52,679 nucleotides of DNA. Origin: Nitrospirota bacterium. Lineage in GTDB: Bacteria; Nitrospirota; Nitrospiria; Nitrospirales; UBA8639. Every line of letters starts with the position of its first letter. Within the stretch, counting starts at the first letter, position 1. The translations under genes were made by a program, and so were the position numbers. Shown piece after piece: positions 18,046 through 27,792 of the stretch. Under the pieces are notes generated by a model. It worked only from the letters and a program-made list of their open reading frames with translations. It was not told where the DNA came from and did no database searches. The stretch lies in contig JAOUGQ010000001.1 in NCBI GenBank assembly GCA_029865515.1, positions 1-52,679 on the forward strand, read 5' to 3'.

Positions 18046-19680
18046 TTAGATACTGAGTGAGTCCAATTTCCGGCGGTTCATAAAATCAAACACCACCTTG
18101 GTCCCGACTAACGCGGTAAACAAATTAATGGCAATTCCCAAACACAAGGTCACCGCAAACCCTTTAATGGGACCGGTTCCAAATAAAAACAGCGCCAACC
18201 CGGTGATCAGGGTGGTGACATGAGAATCCACAATCGTCAAGAAGGCTTTGTCATAGCCACTATCCACTGCCAAACGAACCGGACGCCCCTGGCGGAGTTC
18301 CTCCCTGATTCGCTCGAAAATCAGCACATTGGAATCGACTCCCATGCCAATGGTTAAAATAATTCCGGCAATACCCGGTAAGGTTAAGGTGGCATTAAGC
18401 CCGGATAAAGCTCCCAGTAAACAAATTAAATTGAGAAAGACGGCCATATTGGCAATGAAGCCGGAGAGCCGGTAATACACAATCATAAAGATCAAGACCA
18501 GCGACCCGGCGATGATGGTCGTTCGTAAACCCTTGTCAATTGAATCCTGGCCGAGAGAAGGGCCAACAGTTAAGTCCTGCAGAGTTTTTAAAGGAGCCGG
18601 GAGCGCACCCGCTCGGAGCACCACGGCCAGATCATTCGCCTCTGCCGTGGTAAAAGTGCCTTCAATGACCGCACGGCCACCGCTAATCCGATCTCGAATA
18701 ACCGGCGCAGAATACACCTTCCCATCCAACACCACAGCCATCCGCTTGCCGATATTGGCAGCCGTCAGCAAATCAAATTCCCGTGCCCCTTTGCTGTCAA
18801 AGGTAATACTGACGATTGGCTCATTAAAATCCCCAATGGTCACGCGCGCATCTTGCAGCACATCGCCGGTGAGAGCCGAATCTATTTTCACAAGATACGG
18901 AATGCTATAGGCCCGCCCATCGGGTTCGGAGACCGCGGACTCAAATAAGATTTCTGCTCCTTCAGGAACTTTGCCTTCCAGCTCTTTCCGGACTTTTTCT
19001 TCTTGGCCTTTTTCCACTTGTGGAGGCAAATCCAACGCAACCTTTGACTCCTCCAACAATTTAAATTCTAACAATGCCGTTTCTTGAATGAGATCTTTGG
19101 CTCGTTGAGGGTCTTTGACCCCCGGCAATTGAATCGCAATTTGATTGACCCCCAACCGCTGAATCAGGGGTTCAGCCACGCCAAATTGATCAATACGGTT
19201 TCTGAGTGTCTCAAGTGCCTGATTGATGGCTGAGGTTTTAACCCGTTCCACCTCGGTAGAGCGGAGGTCGTACACCAAACGAGTCCCCGATGGAGGTTGC
19301 GACACAAAATTCGGAAAAGCTTCATCAAGAAGCTTTCGAACTTCTTCGCCATCAGCTTCCTTCTGAAGAGTAATGGCAATCGTGGTCGCCCCCTCACGTC
19401 TGACACCATCAACGGCCATCGCCTTTTCCTTCAGCAGATCGTCTACCGCCTTCCGTGTCCGATCAACAGCAATCTCGACCGCCCGCTCCTCTTCCACTTC
19501 CAACACCAGATGGATTCCGCCCTGAAGGTCTAGACCCAAAGAAAGTCCGCGATGGCTCAACACCCGTTTCACGCCATCGGGCAACGACTGGTACAGCCCT
19601 GGGAACGAAGGAAGAGCCAGAATGACAGACACCACCGTGACCAGGAGAAGGAGAAGGAACCTTCCACGAAGCTTTTTCAT
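18046..19680 (-). CDS. secD: Protein translocase subunit SecD
   Basis: 544 residues. An N-terminal membrane helix (residues 6-24) is followed by the signature LGLDLQGGIHLVLEVE, a large periplasmic region of P1 subdomains (about 50-370), and five C-terminal helices with GVDSNVLIFERIREELR. Length is typical for SecD when encoded separately from SecF. AAGGGG lies upstream of the ATG. It lies 20 bases after yajC and 137 bases ahead of secF. Confidence 0.96.
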   Translation of the reverse strand: MKKLRGRFLLLLLVTVVSVILALPSFPGLYQSLPDGVKRVLSHRGLSLGLDLQGGIHLVLEVEEERAVEIAVDRTRKAVDDLLKEKAMAVDGVRREGATTIAITLQKEADGEEVRKLLDEAFPNFVSQPPSGTRLVYDLRSTEVERVKTSAINQALETLRNRIDQFGVAEPLIQRLGVNQIAIQLPGVKDPQRAKDLIQETALLEFKLLEESKVALDLPPQVEKGQEEKVRKELEGKVPEGAEILFESAVSEPDGRAYSIPYLVKIDSALTGDVLQDARVTIGDFNEPIVSITFDSKGAREFDLLTAANIGKRMAVVLDGKVYSAPVIRDRISGGRAVIEGTFTTAEANDLAVVLRAGALPAPLKTLQDLTVGPSLGQDSIDKGLRTTIIAGSLVLIFMIVYYRLSGFIANMAVFLNLICLLGALSGLNATLTLPGIAGIILTIGMGVDSNVLIFERIREELRQGRPVRLAVDSGYDKAFLTIVDSHVTTLITGLALFLFGTGPIKGFAVTLCLGIAINLFTALVGTKVVFDFMNRRKLDSLSI

Positions 19681-19699
19681 TCATTAACCCCTTGATACA

Positions 19700-20023
19700 T
19701 CATGATTCATTTGTCGTGCGGATGCTCGCGATATGATCACGTTGCAACCGAATTTTTGTATTGTCCGCAACTTGTAGCGTGGCCGTCTCCTTATCCAAAT
19801 TGGTGACCGTCCCCCAAATTCCAGACGATGTAATCACCTTATCGCCCTTTTTCAGGCCATCCAGCAATTCCCGTTGTTTTTTTTGCCGACGCTGCTGCGG
19901 CAAAATGAGCAAAAAATAAAACACCACAAAAATCAGCAGAAAGGGGATAAGCGACAATAACCCCGCCGAGGAATCGGGACCGGAGCCCCCGGCTTGAGCC
20001 CAGGCGTAAGAATCTAAATTCAT
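19700..20023 (-). CDS. yajC: Preprotein translocase subunit YajC
   Basis: A 107-residue protein with a single membrane helix (about 22-40, LLSLIPFLLIFVVFYFLLIL), the PQQRRQKK basic stop-transfer, and a small cytoplasmic SH3-like domain with KKGDKVITSSGIWGTV. The start is the ATG at 20023, preceded by GAGG; an upstream in-frame ATG at 20047 has no ribosome binding site and would add eight polar residues before the exported N-terminus. YajC associates with SecDF. Confidence 0.94.
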   Translation of the reverse strand: MNLDSYAWAQAGGSGPDSSAGLLSLIPFLLIFVVFYFLLILPQQRRQKKQRELLDGLKKGDKVITSSGIWGTVTNLDKETATLQVADNTKIRLQRDHIASIRTTNES

Positions 20024-20064
20024 AGGTACCTCAGTTTTAAAACGCATCTGCCAAATTGTTTCAA

Positions 20065-21240
20065 TCAGGTCGTCACTTCCTGAATGAGCGACTCACTCGC
20101 ATCACATTCGCGTCGACGGTAAAATTCTTTCCGATAGGCCTCGAACTGATTTTCTCTGATCGCGTGGCGTAACTCCTTCATGAGCGAGCCATAATACCAG
20201 AGATTATGTATCGTATTCAGGCGTACACCCAACATTTCATGAGACAAGAATAAGTGCCTCAAATAGGCCCGGGAAAACCGTTGACACACGGGGCACTCGC
20301 ACTTGGCATCAAGAGGATTGGGATCCCGGGCATAGCGAGCCTGTTTGATCAACACCTTCCCAGTCGAGGTAAACAGCCAGCCGGTTCGTCCGTGCCGGGT
20401 CGGTATCACGCAGTCAAATAAATCCAGGCCCCGGGCCACCCCTTCCACAATATCTTCAGGAAGCCCGACCCCCATTAAATAGCGAGGACGACTAGATGGA
20501 AGCTGATCAACTACCGTCTCAATCATGCTCAACATCGCAGGCTTTTCTTCTCCCAGGGATAATCCACCCAAAGCATATCCATCCATATTCAAGTTGACCA
20601 ATTCTTGAGTCGACTCTTCTCTCAACTGAGAAAACACCCCACCCTGGACAATCCCAAAAAGCCACTGATGCGCTTTTCTCGACACCACAGCACATCGCTT
20701 GGCCCACCTGGTCGTTCGCTGAACGGCCTCACGAGCTTGTGGTTCAGTACAGGGAAAGGTAGGACAATGGTCGAGAACCATCATGATATCCGATCCGAGA
20801 GCCACTTGAATGGCGATGCTTTTTTCAGGTGAGAGTAAATGCCACTCGCCATCGATATGAGAACGAAAGCCGACTCCCTCCTCCGTCACCTCACAGAGAT
20901 CTGCCAAGCTCACCATCTGATAGCCGCCACTATCGGTCAAAATAGCCCCAGGCCATTGCATAAAGGCATGCAGCCCCCCATGTGATTCAATCAGTTCATG
21001 GCCAGGTCGTAGAAACAGGTGATACGCATTGGCCAAAATCATATCAAACCCGCATTCTCGGACTTCTTTCGGATCCAACCCCTTGACCGTCCCCTGCGAG
21101 CCAACCGGCATAAAAGCCGGAGTTTCAATCTCCCCATGGGAGGTGGATAACAGTCCAACCCGCGCGCAGGCCGATGGCGAAGCATGAAGGACATCAAAAC
21201 GGTTCGGGGCTGACTGGGGGATAGATGGATCTTCAGACAT
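20065..21240 (-). CDS. tgt: tRNA-guanine transglycosylase
   Basis: 391 residues, the usual length of bacterial Tgt. Visible active-site features are DSGGYQM (first catalytic Asp) and FDCVIPTRHGR (nucleophile Asp region). The zinc site is CECPVC followed by the His of FLSHEM near the C-terminus. It exchanges guanine 34 for preQ1 in tRNAs for Asn, Asp, His and Tyr, leading to queuosine. It is the first gene of the tgt-yajC-secDF order and starts about 30 bases after argS. Confidence 0.96.
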   Translation of the reverse strand: MSEDPSIPQSAPNRFDVLHASPSACARVGLLSTSHGEIETPAFMPVGSQGTVKGLDPKEVRECGFDMILANAYHLFLRPGHELIESHGGLHAFMQWPGAILTDSGGYQMVSLADLCEVTEEGVGFRSHIDGEWHLLSPEKSIAIQVALGSDIMMVLDHCPTFPCTEPQAREAVQRTTRWAKRCAVVSRKAHQWLFGIVQGGVFSQLREESTQELVNLNMDGYALGGLSLGEEKPAMLSMIETVVDQLPSSRPRYLMGVGLPEDIVEGVARGLDLFDCVIPTRHGRTGWLFTSTGKVLIKQARYARDPNPLDAKCECPVCQRFSRAYLRHLFLSHEMLGVRLNTIHNLWYYGSLMKELRHAIRENQFEAYRKEFYRRRECDASESLIQEVTT

Positions 21241-21272
21241 TGTGACACGCTACCATTGGGCCTTAACGTTCT

Positions 21273-23054
21273 TTACATTTTCTCCGGCGCCGAAATTCCC
21301 AGGAGAGTCAGTCCATTGCAAATGACCGTCTGCACCTGACGAAGCAGCGCCAAACGAGCTGCCGTCAGAGCGGGTTGGATACATTCATAAGCGTGTTCCT
21401 GCTCCAATTCTGAAGCTTTCCCATTCGACTCCAATTCATTGCTACGGCCTGCATCCCCAGTTTTGCCGACAGATTCCACAGATGGGAGAACGCGGTTTTT
21501 GTTGTAGTAGGCATGCAATTGCGCAGCAAGCTCTTGGAGGTAAAACGTTAATCGATGAGGCTCCAAGGCGGTTGCACTGACTTCGACAACGAATGGATAC
21601 TGGGACAGGGTTTTGATAAGCCCTAATTCTTCATCCTGTACCAACAAGGTCTGCTCAACATCCTGAATAGCCGGAAGGTTCACCTGCCGCTCCTGAGCCA
21701 CTCGAAACAGGCTGGCCAAACGGGCATGCGCATACTGGACATAATAGACGGGATTGTCCGAAGACTGTTGCTTGGCCAATTCCAAATCAAAATCCAAGTG
21801 TGTATCAGCCCGTCTCATTAAGAAGAAGAACTTGGCGGCATCGGAACCAACCTCTTCGAGAACCTCTCGTAAGGTCACAAACTCGCCGGCCCGCTTCGAC
21901 ATCTCAACTTTTTCCCCGCCGCGCAGCAGACTGACCATTTGCACAAGAACAATCCGCAAGGTCTCCTTGGCATAGCCAAACGCTTGAACCGTGGCCTCCA
22001 TCCGTGGGATATATCCATGGTGGTCGGCACCCCAAATATTAATCAATGTATCAAAGCCCCGTTCCAATTTTTGTCGATGGTAGGCGATATCCGCAGCTAA
22101 ATAGGTGTAGCTCCCATCCTGTTTTTGAACCACGCGATCCTTTTCATCTCCAAATTGAGAGGAGCGAAACCACCAGGCTCCTTCCTCTTGTGTTAAAAGC
22201 CCCTTCTGCCGGAGTTCGTCCAACGCCTGTTGAATGAGCCCCTTGCTATGAAGGGATGTCTCACTAAACCACGTTTCAAAATCTACTCCAAATGTGACTA
22301 GATCCTCCTTGATACGATCCAAGAGAATCTGGCTGGCCAATTGAGCGCAGCGTGTTTCGGCCACATCGGATGGGCTATCCAGTAAGGCACGCCCATGAGT
22401 CCTCGCAACAGATTCAGCCACAGTTTTTATATAGTCTCCATGATACCCATCCTCGGGAAACGTTGAAGATTCTCCACAATGCTCACGATAGCGGGCGTAG
22501 ACGGAACGACCCAATAACTGCAATTGGCGACCGGCATCATTAATGTAATATTCGCGGGAGACCGTGAATCCCACAGCTTCTAAGAGCGTCGCGATGGCCT
22601 GTCCCAGTGCAGCCCCACGTCCATGTCCCACATGCAACGGCCCGGTAGGATTCGCACTCACGAACTCCAGTAAAATACGCTTCCCTTTTCCAATGGAGCT
22701 GACGCCAAACGAAGATCCGTTGTCCTGGATAGTCTGTAAGACCTGCATCCACCGAATGGGATGGAGCGTCAGGTTCAAAAATCCCGGCGGGGCGACATCA
22801 ACACGAACGAACAATTCTGGAAACTGCGCACGAAGCCCTGTTGCCAGAACGCCGGCCACCTTCAGAGGCGATTGCCGAACTTGTGAGGCCAACGTCATTG
22901 CAACATTAGAAGAAAAGTCTCCCCATTCCGGTCGTTTGGGAGGCTCCACAAAAATGCTAGGAATCGTGGCAATACTCAGTTCTCCAGATTCTTTCACCTT
23001 GCCCAAGGCGACGGATATTGCTTCAATAACTTGATTCTGGAGAAGTGCCTCCAC
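21273..23054 (-). CDS. argS: Arginyl-tRNA synthetase
   Basis: 593 residues of class Ia ArgRS. The HIGH box is HVGHGRG near residue 138, the KMSKS-like loop is MSKRAGE near 388, and a DALR anticodon-binding domain ends the protein. An ArgRS-specific N-terminal add-1 domain for the tRNA D-loop covers about residues 1-115. A short insertion rich in Gly/Glu/Ser (about 525-545) lies before the final helices. The start codon is GTG at 23054. The gene lies 67 bases downstream of the GT9 gene. Confidence 0.96.
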   Translation of the reverse strand: MEALLQNQVIEAISVALGKVKESGELSIATIPSIFVEPPKRPEWGDFSSNVAMTLASQVRQSPLKVAGVLATGLRAQFPELFVRVDVAPPGFLNLTLHPIRWMQVLQTIQDNGSSFGVSSIGKGKRILLEFVSANPTGPLHVGHGRGAALGQAIATLLEAVGFTVSREYYINDAGRQLQLLGRSVYARYREHCGESSTFPEDGYHGDYIKTVAESVARTHGRALLDSPSDVAETRCAQLASQILLDRIKEDLVTFGVDFETWFSETSLHSKGLIQQALDELRQKGLLTQEEGAWWFRSSQFGDEKDRVVQKQDGSYTYLAADIAYHRQKLERGFDTLINIWGADHHGYIPRMEATVQAFGYAKETLRIVLVQMVSLLRGGEKVEMSKRAGEFVTLREVLEEVGSDAAKFFFLMRRADTHLDFDLELAKQQSSDNPVYYVQYAHARLASLFRVAQERQVNLPAIQDVEQTLLVQDEELGLIKTLSQYPFVVEVSATALEPHRLTFYLQELAAQLHAYYNKNRVLPSVESVGKTGDAGRSNELESNGKASELEQEHAYECIQPALTAARLALLRQVQTVICNGLTLLGISAPEKM

Positions 23055-23121
23055 CCTAAATCATCCTATCTATGCAGAATATATGGGTTTTTTAAAGCCG
23101 CGGCGAATGTAACACAGCATT

Positions 23122-24195
23122 CTAGCCAAGGCAAGGCACATGGGGAGATTCATCAACACCCCTTAAAGACGCACGGGGCACGGAAGTATTCATTCCACAC
23201 AATAATTCTTCCGCTTTTACCATGACCTCATTCATGGGAATGCCAAAACAACGTTTGTCCAAACATTGCTCAATGGACTCCTTCCCCACGCAATGACAGG
23301 CACTTCGCAGCACCGCGACAGATTTCCCCCGTGGCGCCCACTTGGCTGGATCGGTGGGACCGAACAGCAAGATAGAGGGAACAGCCAAACAGGTCGCCAA
23401 ATGTGAAAGCCCGGAATCATGTCCAATAAACAAGTGGGCCTGTTGCAGATGTTGCCCTACCGAAAGCAAATCCAATCCCTCAAAGATAGTGAGGTTAAGA
23501 TCATTTAACAACCCTTGTACTTTTCGCAGAGAGTCTGTGTCTGCGGGTCCTCCCACAAGGCAAACTCTCCGATGTGGTTGAGCCATCAGACCATTGACCA
23601 TATTCGCCCATAAAGCCGGAGGGGCACATTTGTGAATACTTCCACTTCCAGGATGAAGAATAATAAGTCGCTCCGTTGAAGAAGATTGCCCCATTATTGG
23701 TGATTGGCGGAATACCAGGAGTCGCTCATCGTGAAAATTCTTTTCTAATTGGTTGAATGCCTGTTGCGTGTTGAACCACGGTTGGAGTGTCTCAACATAA
23801 CGATCAGCCATATGATCCTGGAATAAAGACGGATCATGAGGCGAGCGAAGAATAAGGTTATTAATTCCAACGGCTTTAAACCAACTTCGCCATATCCCAT
23901 CTGAGTCCTCCATCCATCCGACAGCCCTTTCACAACGATTGAATAACGATGAGAATAGCCCTTGGCAAAAACCTTTAGTTCCTTCATACGCTAAAAAATT
24001 CAAGCTATCGAAAGAATAGGACTGATGAACCTCACGGGCATCCACAAACACATCGCCTAACTCCTTATGGCCAAACCAGATCATGCGATGTCCAGGAAAC
24101 TTGGCCCGCAAAACTCGAAGAGCAGGCAGGGCCAGCAACCCGTCACCCAAAGCTCCCGGATGAAAAACCAACAAGAATGGAGCAGAAACAGGCAT
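23122..24195 (-). CDS. GT9-family glycosyltransferase (heptosyltransferase-like)
   Basis: About 357 residues with the two Rossmann lobes of heptosyltransferases. The N-terminus reads FLLVFHPGALGDGLLALPALRVLR. The C-terminal lobe has LHPGSGS, the nucleotide-sugar motif GHDSGLSHLAT and the LFGPTDPAKWAPRG segment of family 9. The family adds heptose to lipopolysaccharide core; the substrate is not proven here. A Cys-rich end (CHCVGKESIEQCLDKRC) resembles the C-terminus of many such proteins. I use the ATG at 24195, which gives the canonical N-terminus and avoids overlap with mobA; a longer reading to 24234 is possible. It follows mobA after six bases. Confidence 0.82.
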   Translation of the reverse strand: MPVSAPFLLVFHPGALGDGLLALPALRVLRAKFPGHRMIWFGHKELGDVFVDAREVHQSYSFDSLNFLAYEGTKGFCQGLFSSLFNRCERAVGWMEDSDGIWRSWFKAVGINNLILRSPHDPSLFQDHMADRYVETLQPWFNTQQAFNQLEKNFHDERLLVFRQSPIMGQSSSTERLIILHPGSGSIHKCAPPALWANMVNGLMAQPHRRVCLVGGPADTDSLRKVQGLLNDLNLTIFEGLDLLSVGQHLQQAHLFIGHDSGLSHLATCLAVPSILLFGPTDPAKWAPRGKSVAVLRSACHCVGKESIEQCLDKRCFGIPMNEVMVKAEELLCGMNTSVPRASLRGVDESPHVPCLG

Positions 24196-24200
24196 GAATA

Positions 24201-24821
24201 TTATTTCAAACGGGAAGCGGCCTTTCGGGCACATTCCAAATCAGAGGGGGTATTTATATTCAAAAAAGAATAACAATACGGATCAATGTCCTTGAACATT
24301 GATTCCTCAATAATTTGGACAGAGAGGGATGAATGATTGACCAGACTTTGAATCCGAAGGTTTCCTTCCTGAATCATCTGTTCCATGACGGGATAGCACC
24401 GTTTGGAATACCGTCCATGAAGGGGCTGAAACCCGGTAGAAAGTTTGACCATGACCACATCGCCTTCGGGAAGTGCGCAGAGCCGTGAAATGGCCAAAGG
24501 ATTTAAAAATGGCATATCACACGCCACCACAAACACAAAGGGGGCTGAGGCCTCCTTGAGCCCGGTGAACAACCCACCCAAAGATCCCTTTTGGGGAATA
24601 GCATCAGTCACTAATCGAACAGGGAGATGGCCACAAGCGTAATCTTCCGTGGCAGTCACCAGCAACACCTCGTCGAATAACTCACCCATGGTCAGACAGA
24701 CTTTATCCAGGAACTTCATCCCCTCCCATTCCAGAATTCGTTTATCCTGCCCCATTCGCCGGCTTTGACCACCACCTAAGACCACCCCGGTAATTGTTTT
24801 TATTTTTTGAAGTGTTGCCAT
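24201..24821 (-). CDS. mobA: Molybdenum cofactor guanylyltransferase MobA
   Basis: About 206 residues. The nucleotide-binding signature VVLGGGQSRRMGQDK lies at residues 13-27. ACDMPFLNP (the metal-binding Asp) and the LQPLHGRY-type loop (here FQPLHGRYSK) also mark MobA. The enzyme links GMP to molybdopterin to give the bis-MGD cofactor of DMSO-reductase-family enzymes, including nitrite oxidoreductase. The start codon at 24821 lies directly against the T tract of the terminator of the upstream operon, and no ribosome binding site can be recognised. Translation may depend on readthrough or on sequence within the hairpin. Confidence 0.88.
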   Translation of the reverse strand: MATLQKIKTITGVVLGGGQSRRMGQDKRILEWEGMKFLDKVCLTMGELFDEVLLVTATEDYACGHLPVRLVTDAIPQKGSLGGLFTGLKEASAPFVFVVACDMPFLNPLAISRLCALPEGDVVMVKLSTGFQPLHGRYSKRCYPVMEQMIQEGNLRIQSLVNHSSLSVQIIEESMFKDIDPYCYSFLNINTPSDLECARKAASRLK

Positions 24822-24853
24822 AAAAAAAAAGGGGGTGGTTGCCCACCCCCTTT
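24822..24853 (-). terminator. Rho-independent terminator of respiratory operon A
   Basis: Perfect arms GGGGGTGG (24831-24838) and CCACCCCC (24843-24850) with a four-base loop, extended by A/T pairs. On the minus strand nine T residues follow and run directly into the mobA ATG. Confidence 0.9.
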
Positions 24854-24888
24854 GATTTGCAATTCGGAGGATTCCGATTTTTACATCA

Positions 24889-26763
24889 TTATAAGGATTT
24901 GCCTTTGCGCCGATTGGCACGACGGGTCAAGATCCACCCTTCCACGATGACCAACCCAATGGCCGCCACTGTAGGATAGATATACGTTTCTTTAGGAATT
25001 GGTGGTTCCAACACAAGGTAATAAAATGCAGAGACCGCCATCTTTCGTCCCACATCCCCATTGTGTCCATCCCAGGCAAAGAAATTGATGGGAATATATT
25101 TACCCAGCTCAATGTACGTATCTTCTTCATAATCACCCTTAAGCGGGCGAGTAATGATCACCGTCCATCGGCCATTTTGCCACTCAGCCTTCACCACTTT
25201 CAGCTGTTCCGTGAAATCATCACGGTCCTCAAAGTCCATATCCCAACCCGTGCCTTGATAAGCCTTCAGGTTGCCATCGGCCGTCCACTTTGTGATATCA
25301 ACGGGGAAAGACTCATCTCCCCAGAAATAACGTGGCTTCCGTGGGGCTGGTAATTCCTGCCATTTTATGGGGAATTGGAAAGCAATCCCGTCATTAAACA
25401 CTTGATAAGACGTTTGCTTAGCAGCAATCGAGTCCGGGTGAGTCGGATCATCATCGAATTTTGAACCTCCTGGTGGCTGCTCTTCTATTCCATAATCTCC
25501 AAGATTAACTTCATAGGGTTCCCAGTCAACACTGTCTTTTTGCACACTCTTGGTACGATCATCCCAGCGGAACATGAACGCAATATGGGTTTCATTATAA
25601 AGGGATTGAACCCAGACATCGTCAATCCGGTTAACAAAGTTGCGCGGCTTATGGGTAATTTGCCCACCCATGGCGACGATCCGGCGTTCGATAAGATTCC
25701 ATCGTGGGTCATGTTCATCAGCCGGGAGTTCCCCCTCAACAAACTTTGAAGGAACCACGAAATTGATCTTTGGTTTATCTGTTAAAGGATCAATTCCCCT
25801 TGGCTTGGCTTCCAGTAAAGATTTCGCGATCTCATCGGTCACGTTTCCACCGGCAATATCAACGTCCTTATCCCGTTCACACAGATGATTCACGTAATTG
25901 GCAATATGCCAGCGATCTTCAACTGTGGTGTTGTCGGCAAATGATGGCATCGGAGTTCCACTTACTCCTGTGGAGAAAGTTCTAAAAATATTTTTAACAT
26001 TGTAGGCATCCTGACGACTGCCCCTGAAATTCCAGCATTTGTGCCAGTCCGCCGGTTGAATGGAAAAACCCCAGTCATCCTTAAGGTTAAAAGCATTCCC
26101 ATCTCCTCGACCTTCCAGGCCGTGGCACTCAATACATTTCATTTCTTTTACCAACTCTGAACCACGCTTAACCGATTCCGCCGAAGGGGGAACCGGTTGA
26201 ATTTTTTCAAGTTGCAAAACATGAAATTCTTCAAATTCCGTATCCTGCCAACTACGATCCTTGACCAATTCTGTCGTCACAAAAGCCAAGACATCCTTGC
26301 GTTGCTCTTCGGTCAAAATACCTTCCCAGGAAGGCATAGCGGAACCTGGCAAGCCATGAGTCACGGTTTGGAACAGGTCCACATCAATAAGCGGTAATTC
26401 CCCGCTGGCTGTATGACGGATTTTAAACGTCCCCGCATTGAAATTACGCGGGCGAGGCCACAAACGGTCTGCTCCCGGTCCATCCCCTGATCCGTTCACA
26501 CCATGGCACCAGACACATTTTGTAAAATATACCCGCTTTCCTGCTTCAACCTGTTCAGCAGATGGTGGAGCCGGGCGACTTCCTTCGGCAAACCCTTCTG
26601 CCATCTCAGCTTGGGAAGTGGTAGCCACACCCATTCCACCAATCAAGAGGCTTAAACTGAGGAGCCAGGCGCCGAGCCCATGCCTACCGTATTCGGCCGG
26701 TTTCTTTTCGTTCATAACCATCCTCTTTTCAAAATTTCCAGTATCAGATTGAATTTCATGCAT
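24889..26763 (-). CDS. Dihaem cytochrome c fused to ethylbenzene-dehydrogenase-like domain
   Basis: 624 residues. A hydrophobic segment at about 30-45 is a signal peptide or anchor. Two cytochrome c domains follow: CVWCH at 83-87 with candidate Met ligand M143 (SAMPSW), and CIECH at 210-214 with M272 (TPMPSF). From about 330 to 590 is a domain of the NxrC/ethylbenzene dehydrogenase gamma type, then one C-terminal membrane helix and a basic tail (RRANRRKGKSL). Where the NxrC-like proteins have CMGQ, this domain reads RYFWGD, so the usual Met haem ligand seems absent. GGGAGGA lies upstream of ATG 26763; a longer reading to 26844 would overlap the preceding gene. Last gene of operon A. Confidence 0.82.
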   Translation of the reverse strand: MHEIQSDTGNFEKRMVMNEKKPAEYGRHGLGAWLLSLSLLIGGMGVATTSQAEMAEGFAEGSRPAPPSAEQVEAGKRVYFTKCVWCHGVNGSGDGPGADRLWPRPRNFNAGTFKIRHTASGELPLIDVDLFQTVTHGLPGSAMPSWEGILTEEQRKDVLAFVTTELVKDRSWQDTEFEEFHVLQLEKIQPVPPSAESVKRGSELVKEMKCIECHGLEGRGDGNAFNLKDDWGFSIQPADWHKCWNFRGSRQDAYNVKNIFRTFSTGVSGTPMPSFADNTTVEDRWHIANYVNHLCERDKDVDIAGGNVTDEIAKSLLEAKPRGIDPLTDKPKINFVVPSKFVEGELPADEHDPRWNLIERRIVAMGGQITHKPRNFVNRIDDVWVQSLYNETHIAFMFRWDDRTKSVQKDSVDWEPYEVNLGDYGIEEQPPGGSKFDDDPTHPDSIAAKQTSYQVFNDGIAFQFPIKWQELPAPRKPRYFWGDESFPVDITKWTADGNLKAYQGTGWDMDFEDRDDFTEQLKVVKAEWQNGRWTVIITRPLKGDYEEDTYIELGKYIPINFFAWDGHNGDVGRKMAVSAFYYLVLEPPIPKETYIYPTVAAIGLVIVEGWILTRRANRRKGKSL

Positions 26764-26776
26764 ATCCGCGTCCTCC

Positions 26777-27745
26777 CTATTCCCAGGTCCGCGGGTAATA
26801 CCCGGTGTGCCAGTATTCAAACATGATGACTTTCCAAATTTCATCTACCGATAAATGCTGTTCCCAGGGAGGCATGACCGACGCCCAGGGGAAACCTTCT
26901 CCAGGGAGCCCGATTCCCCCTTTAGCTACCCGCCAGAACACGAATGTTTCCTGTAGCTGAGCAATAGTTCCCGCATCTGTAAAATTTGCAGGAATGGGAT
27001 TGAAGGCAAAGGCCCAGAGGCCACGGCCATTTAAATTATCCCCATGACAGAAGTGGCAATTTTGAAAAAATATCTCTCCACCTTCCCGTACATGCTTGAT
27101 ATAACCCTTGGCATTTGGATCCCAGGGATTATCTTCCGCGCTTTTCACATCTTTCATTAAACGACCCATAGATTGGTCCACAATATGAGCATTGCTATAG
27201 GCCTGATCATATTTTCCCTCGGGATTAATCCGGTAAGGGTTAGCAGCGGTCTGCAATACATAGGTTTTGCCGTGAACTTTCGTGGTTGCTGGTGGGGCAG
27301 GATGCACCGTCCGCAATTCAATCGGTTCATCAAAACTTGGCAGGAATGAATTGTAGGCGAATCCCCATAGACCGATCGGCAATAGGATCAACAGGGCCAT
27401 TCGCAAGGCCTTAGTGAATCCCGTCTTAGCATCCAACACGTTAATGATGGGGCGCTTGAATTCTTCCCACTCCGGCTGAGAACCTGAGACCCACATAAAA
27501 ATACCGCAAGCCGAGACAGTGCCATAAATGGCCCGCACGCTAAATGGAATGGGTGGATAAATTCGATACTTCAGATAGAACAAATTAACAAACGCCCAGA
27601 CAAAAATACCGGCCCAAAATTTCGGCAAACCCATTCCCGCCTTTTTGAGCGAGTAATTAATAATGGAGAAGACCAATATGCAGATGGCCAATTCGGATAT
27701 CATCTGCATCGGCATGTAGCCTTCGACTAGTTTTAGCCACGTCAT
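26777..27745 (-). CDS. Membrane-anchored monohaem cytochrome c
   Basis: 322 residues. Four hydrophobic helices occupy about residues 13-135 (ISELAICILVFSIINY, FWAGIFVWAFVNLFYL, AIYGTVSACGIFMWV, ALLILLPIGLWGFAY). A periplasmic cytochrome c domain follows with CHFCH at 230-234 and M291 (SVMPPW) as probable axial ligand. It ends in Trp/Tyr-rich WHTGYYPRTWE. This fits a subunit that relays electrons between soluble donors and the bd-like core. AAGGAG precedes the ATG. Spacing to neighbours is 47 and 13 bases, so it is firmly inside the operon. Confidence 0.85.
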   Translation of the reverse strand: MTWLKLVEGYMPMQMISELAICILVFSIINYSLKKAGMGLPKFWAGIFVWAFVNLFYLKYRIYPPIPFSVRAIYGTVSACGIFMWVSGSQPEWEEFKRPIINVLDAKTGFTKALRMALLILLPIGLWGFAYNSFLPSFDEPIELRTVHPAPPATTKVHGKTYVLQTAANPYRINPEGKYDQAYSNAHIVDQSMGRLMKDVKSAEDNPWDPNAKGYIKHVREGGEIFFQNCHFCHGDNLNGRGLWAFAFNPIPANFTDAGTIAQLQETFVFWRVAKGGIGLPGEGFPWASVMPPWEQHLSVDEIWKVIMFEYWHTGYYPRTWE

Positions 27746-27792
27746 TCTTCTTTACTCCTTATAAAGGGTTAACCCTTAATTTTTGATTTTCC

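Noticed and set aside
22564..23034. 156-codon plus-strand frame inside argS
   Set aside because: It is antisense to the conserved N-terminal and HIGH region of ArgRS; no ribosome binding site or domain.
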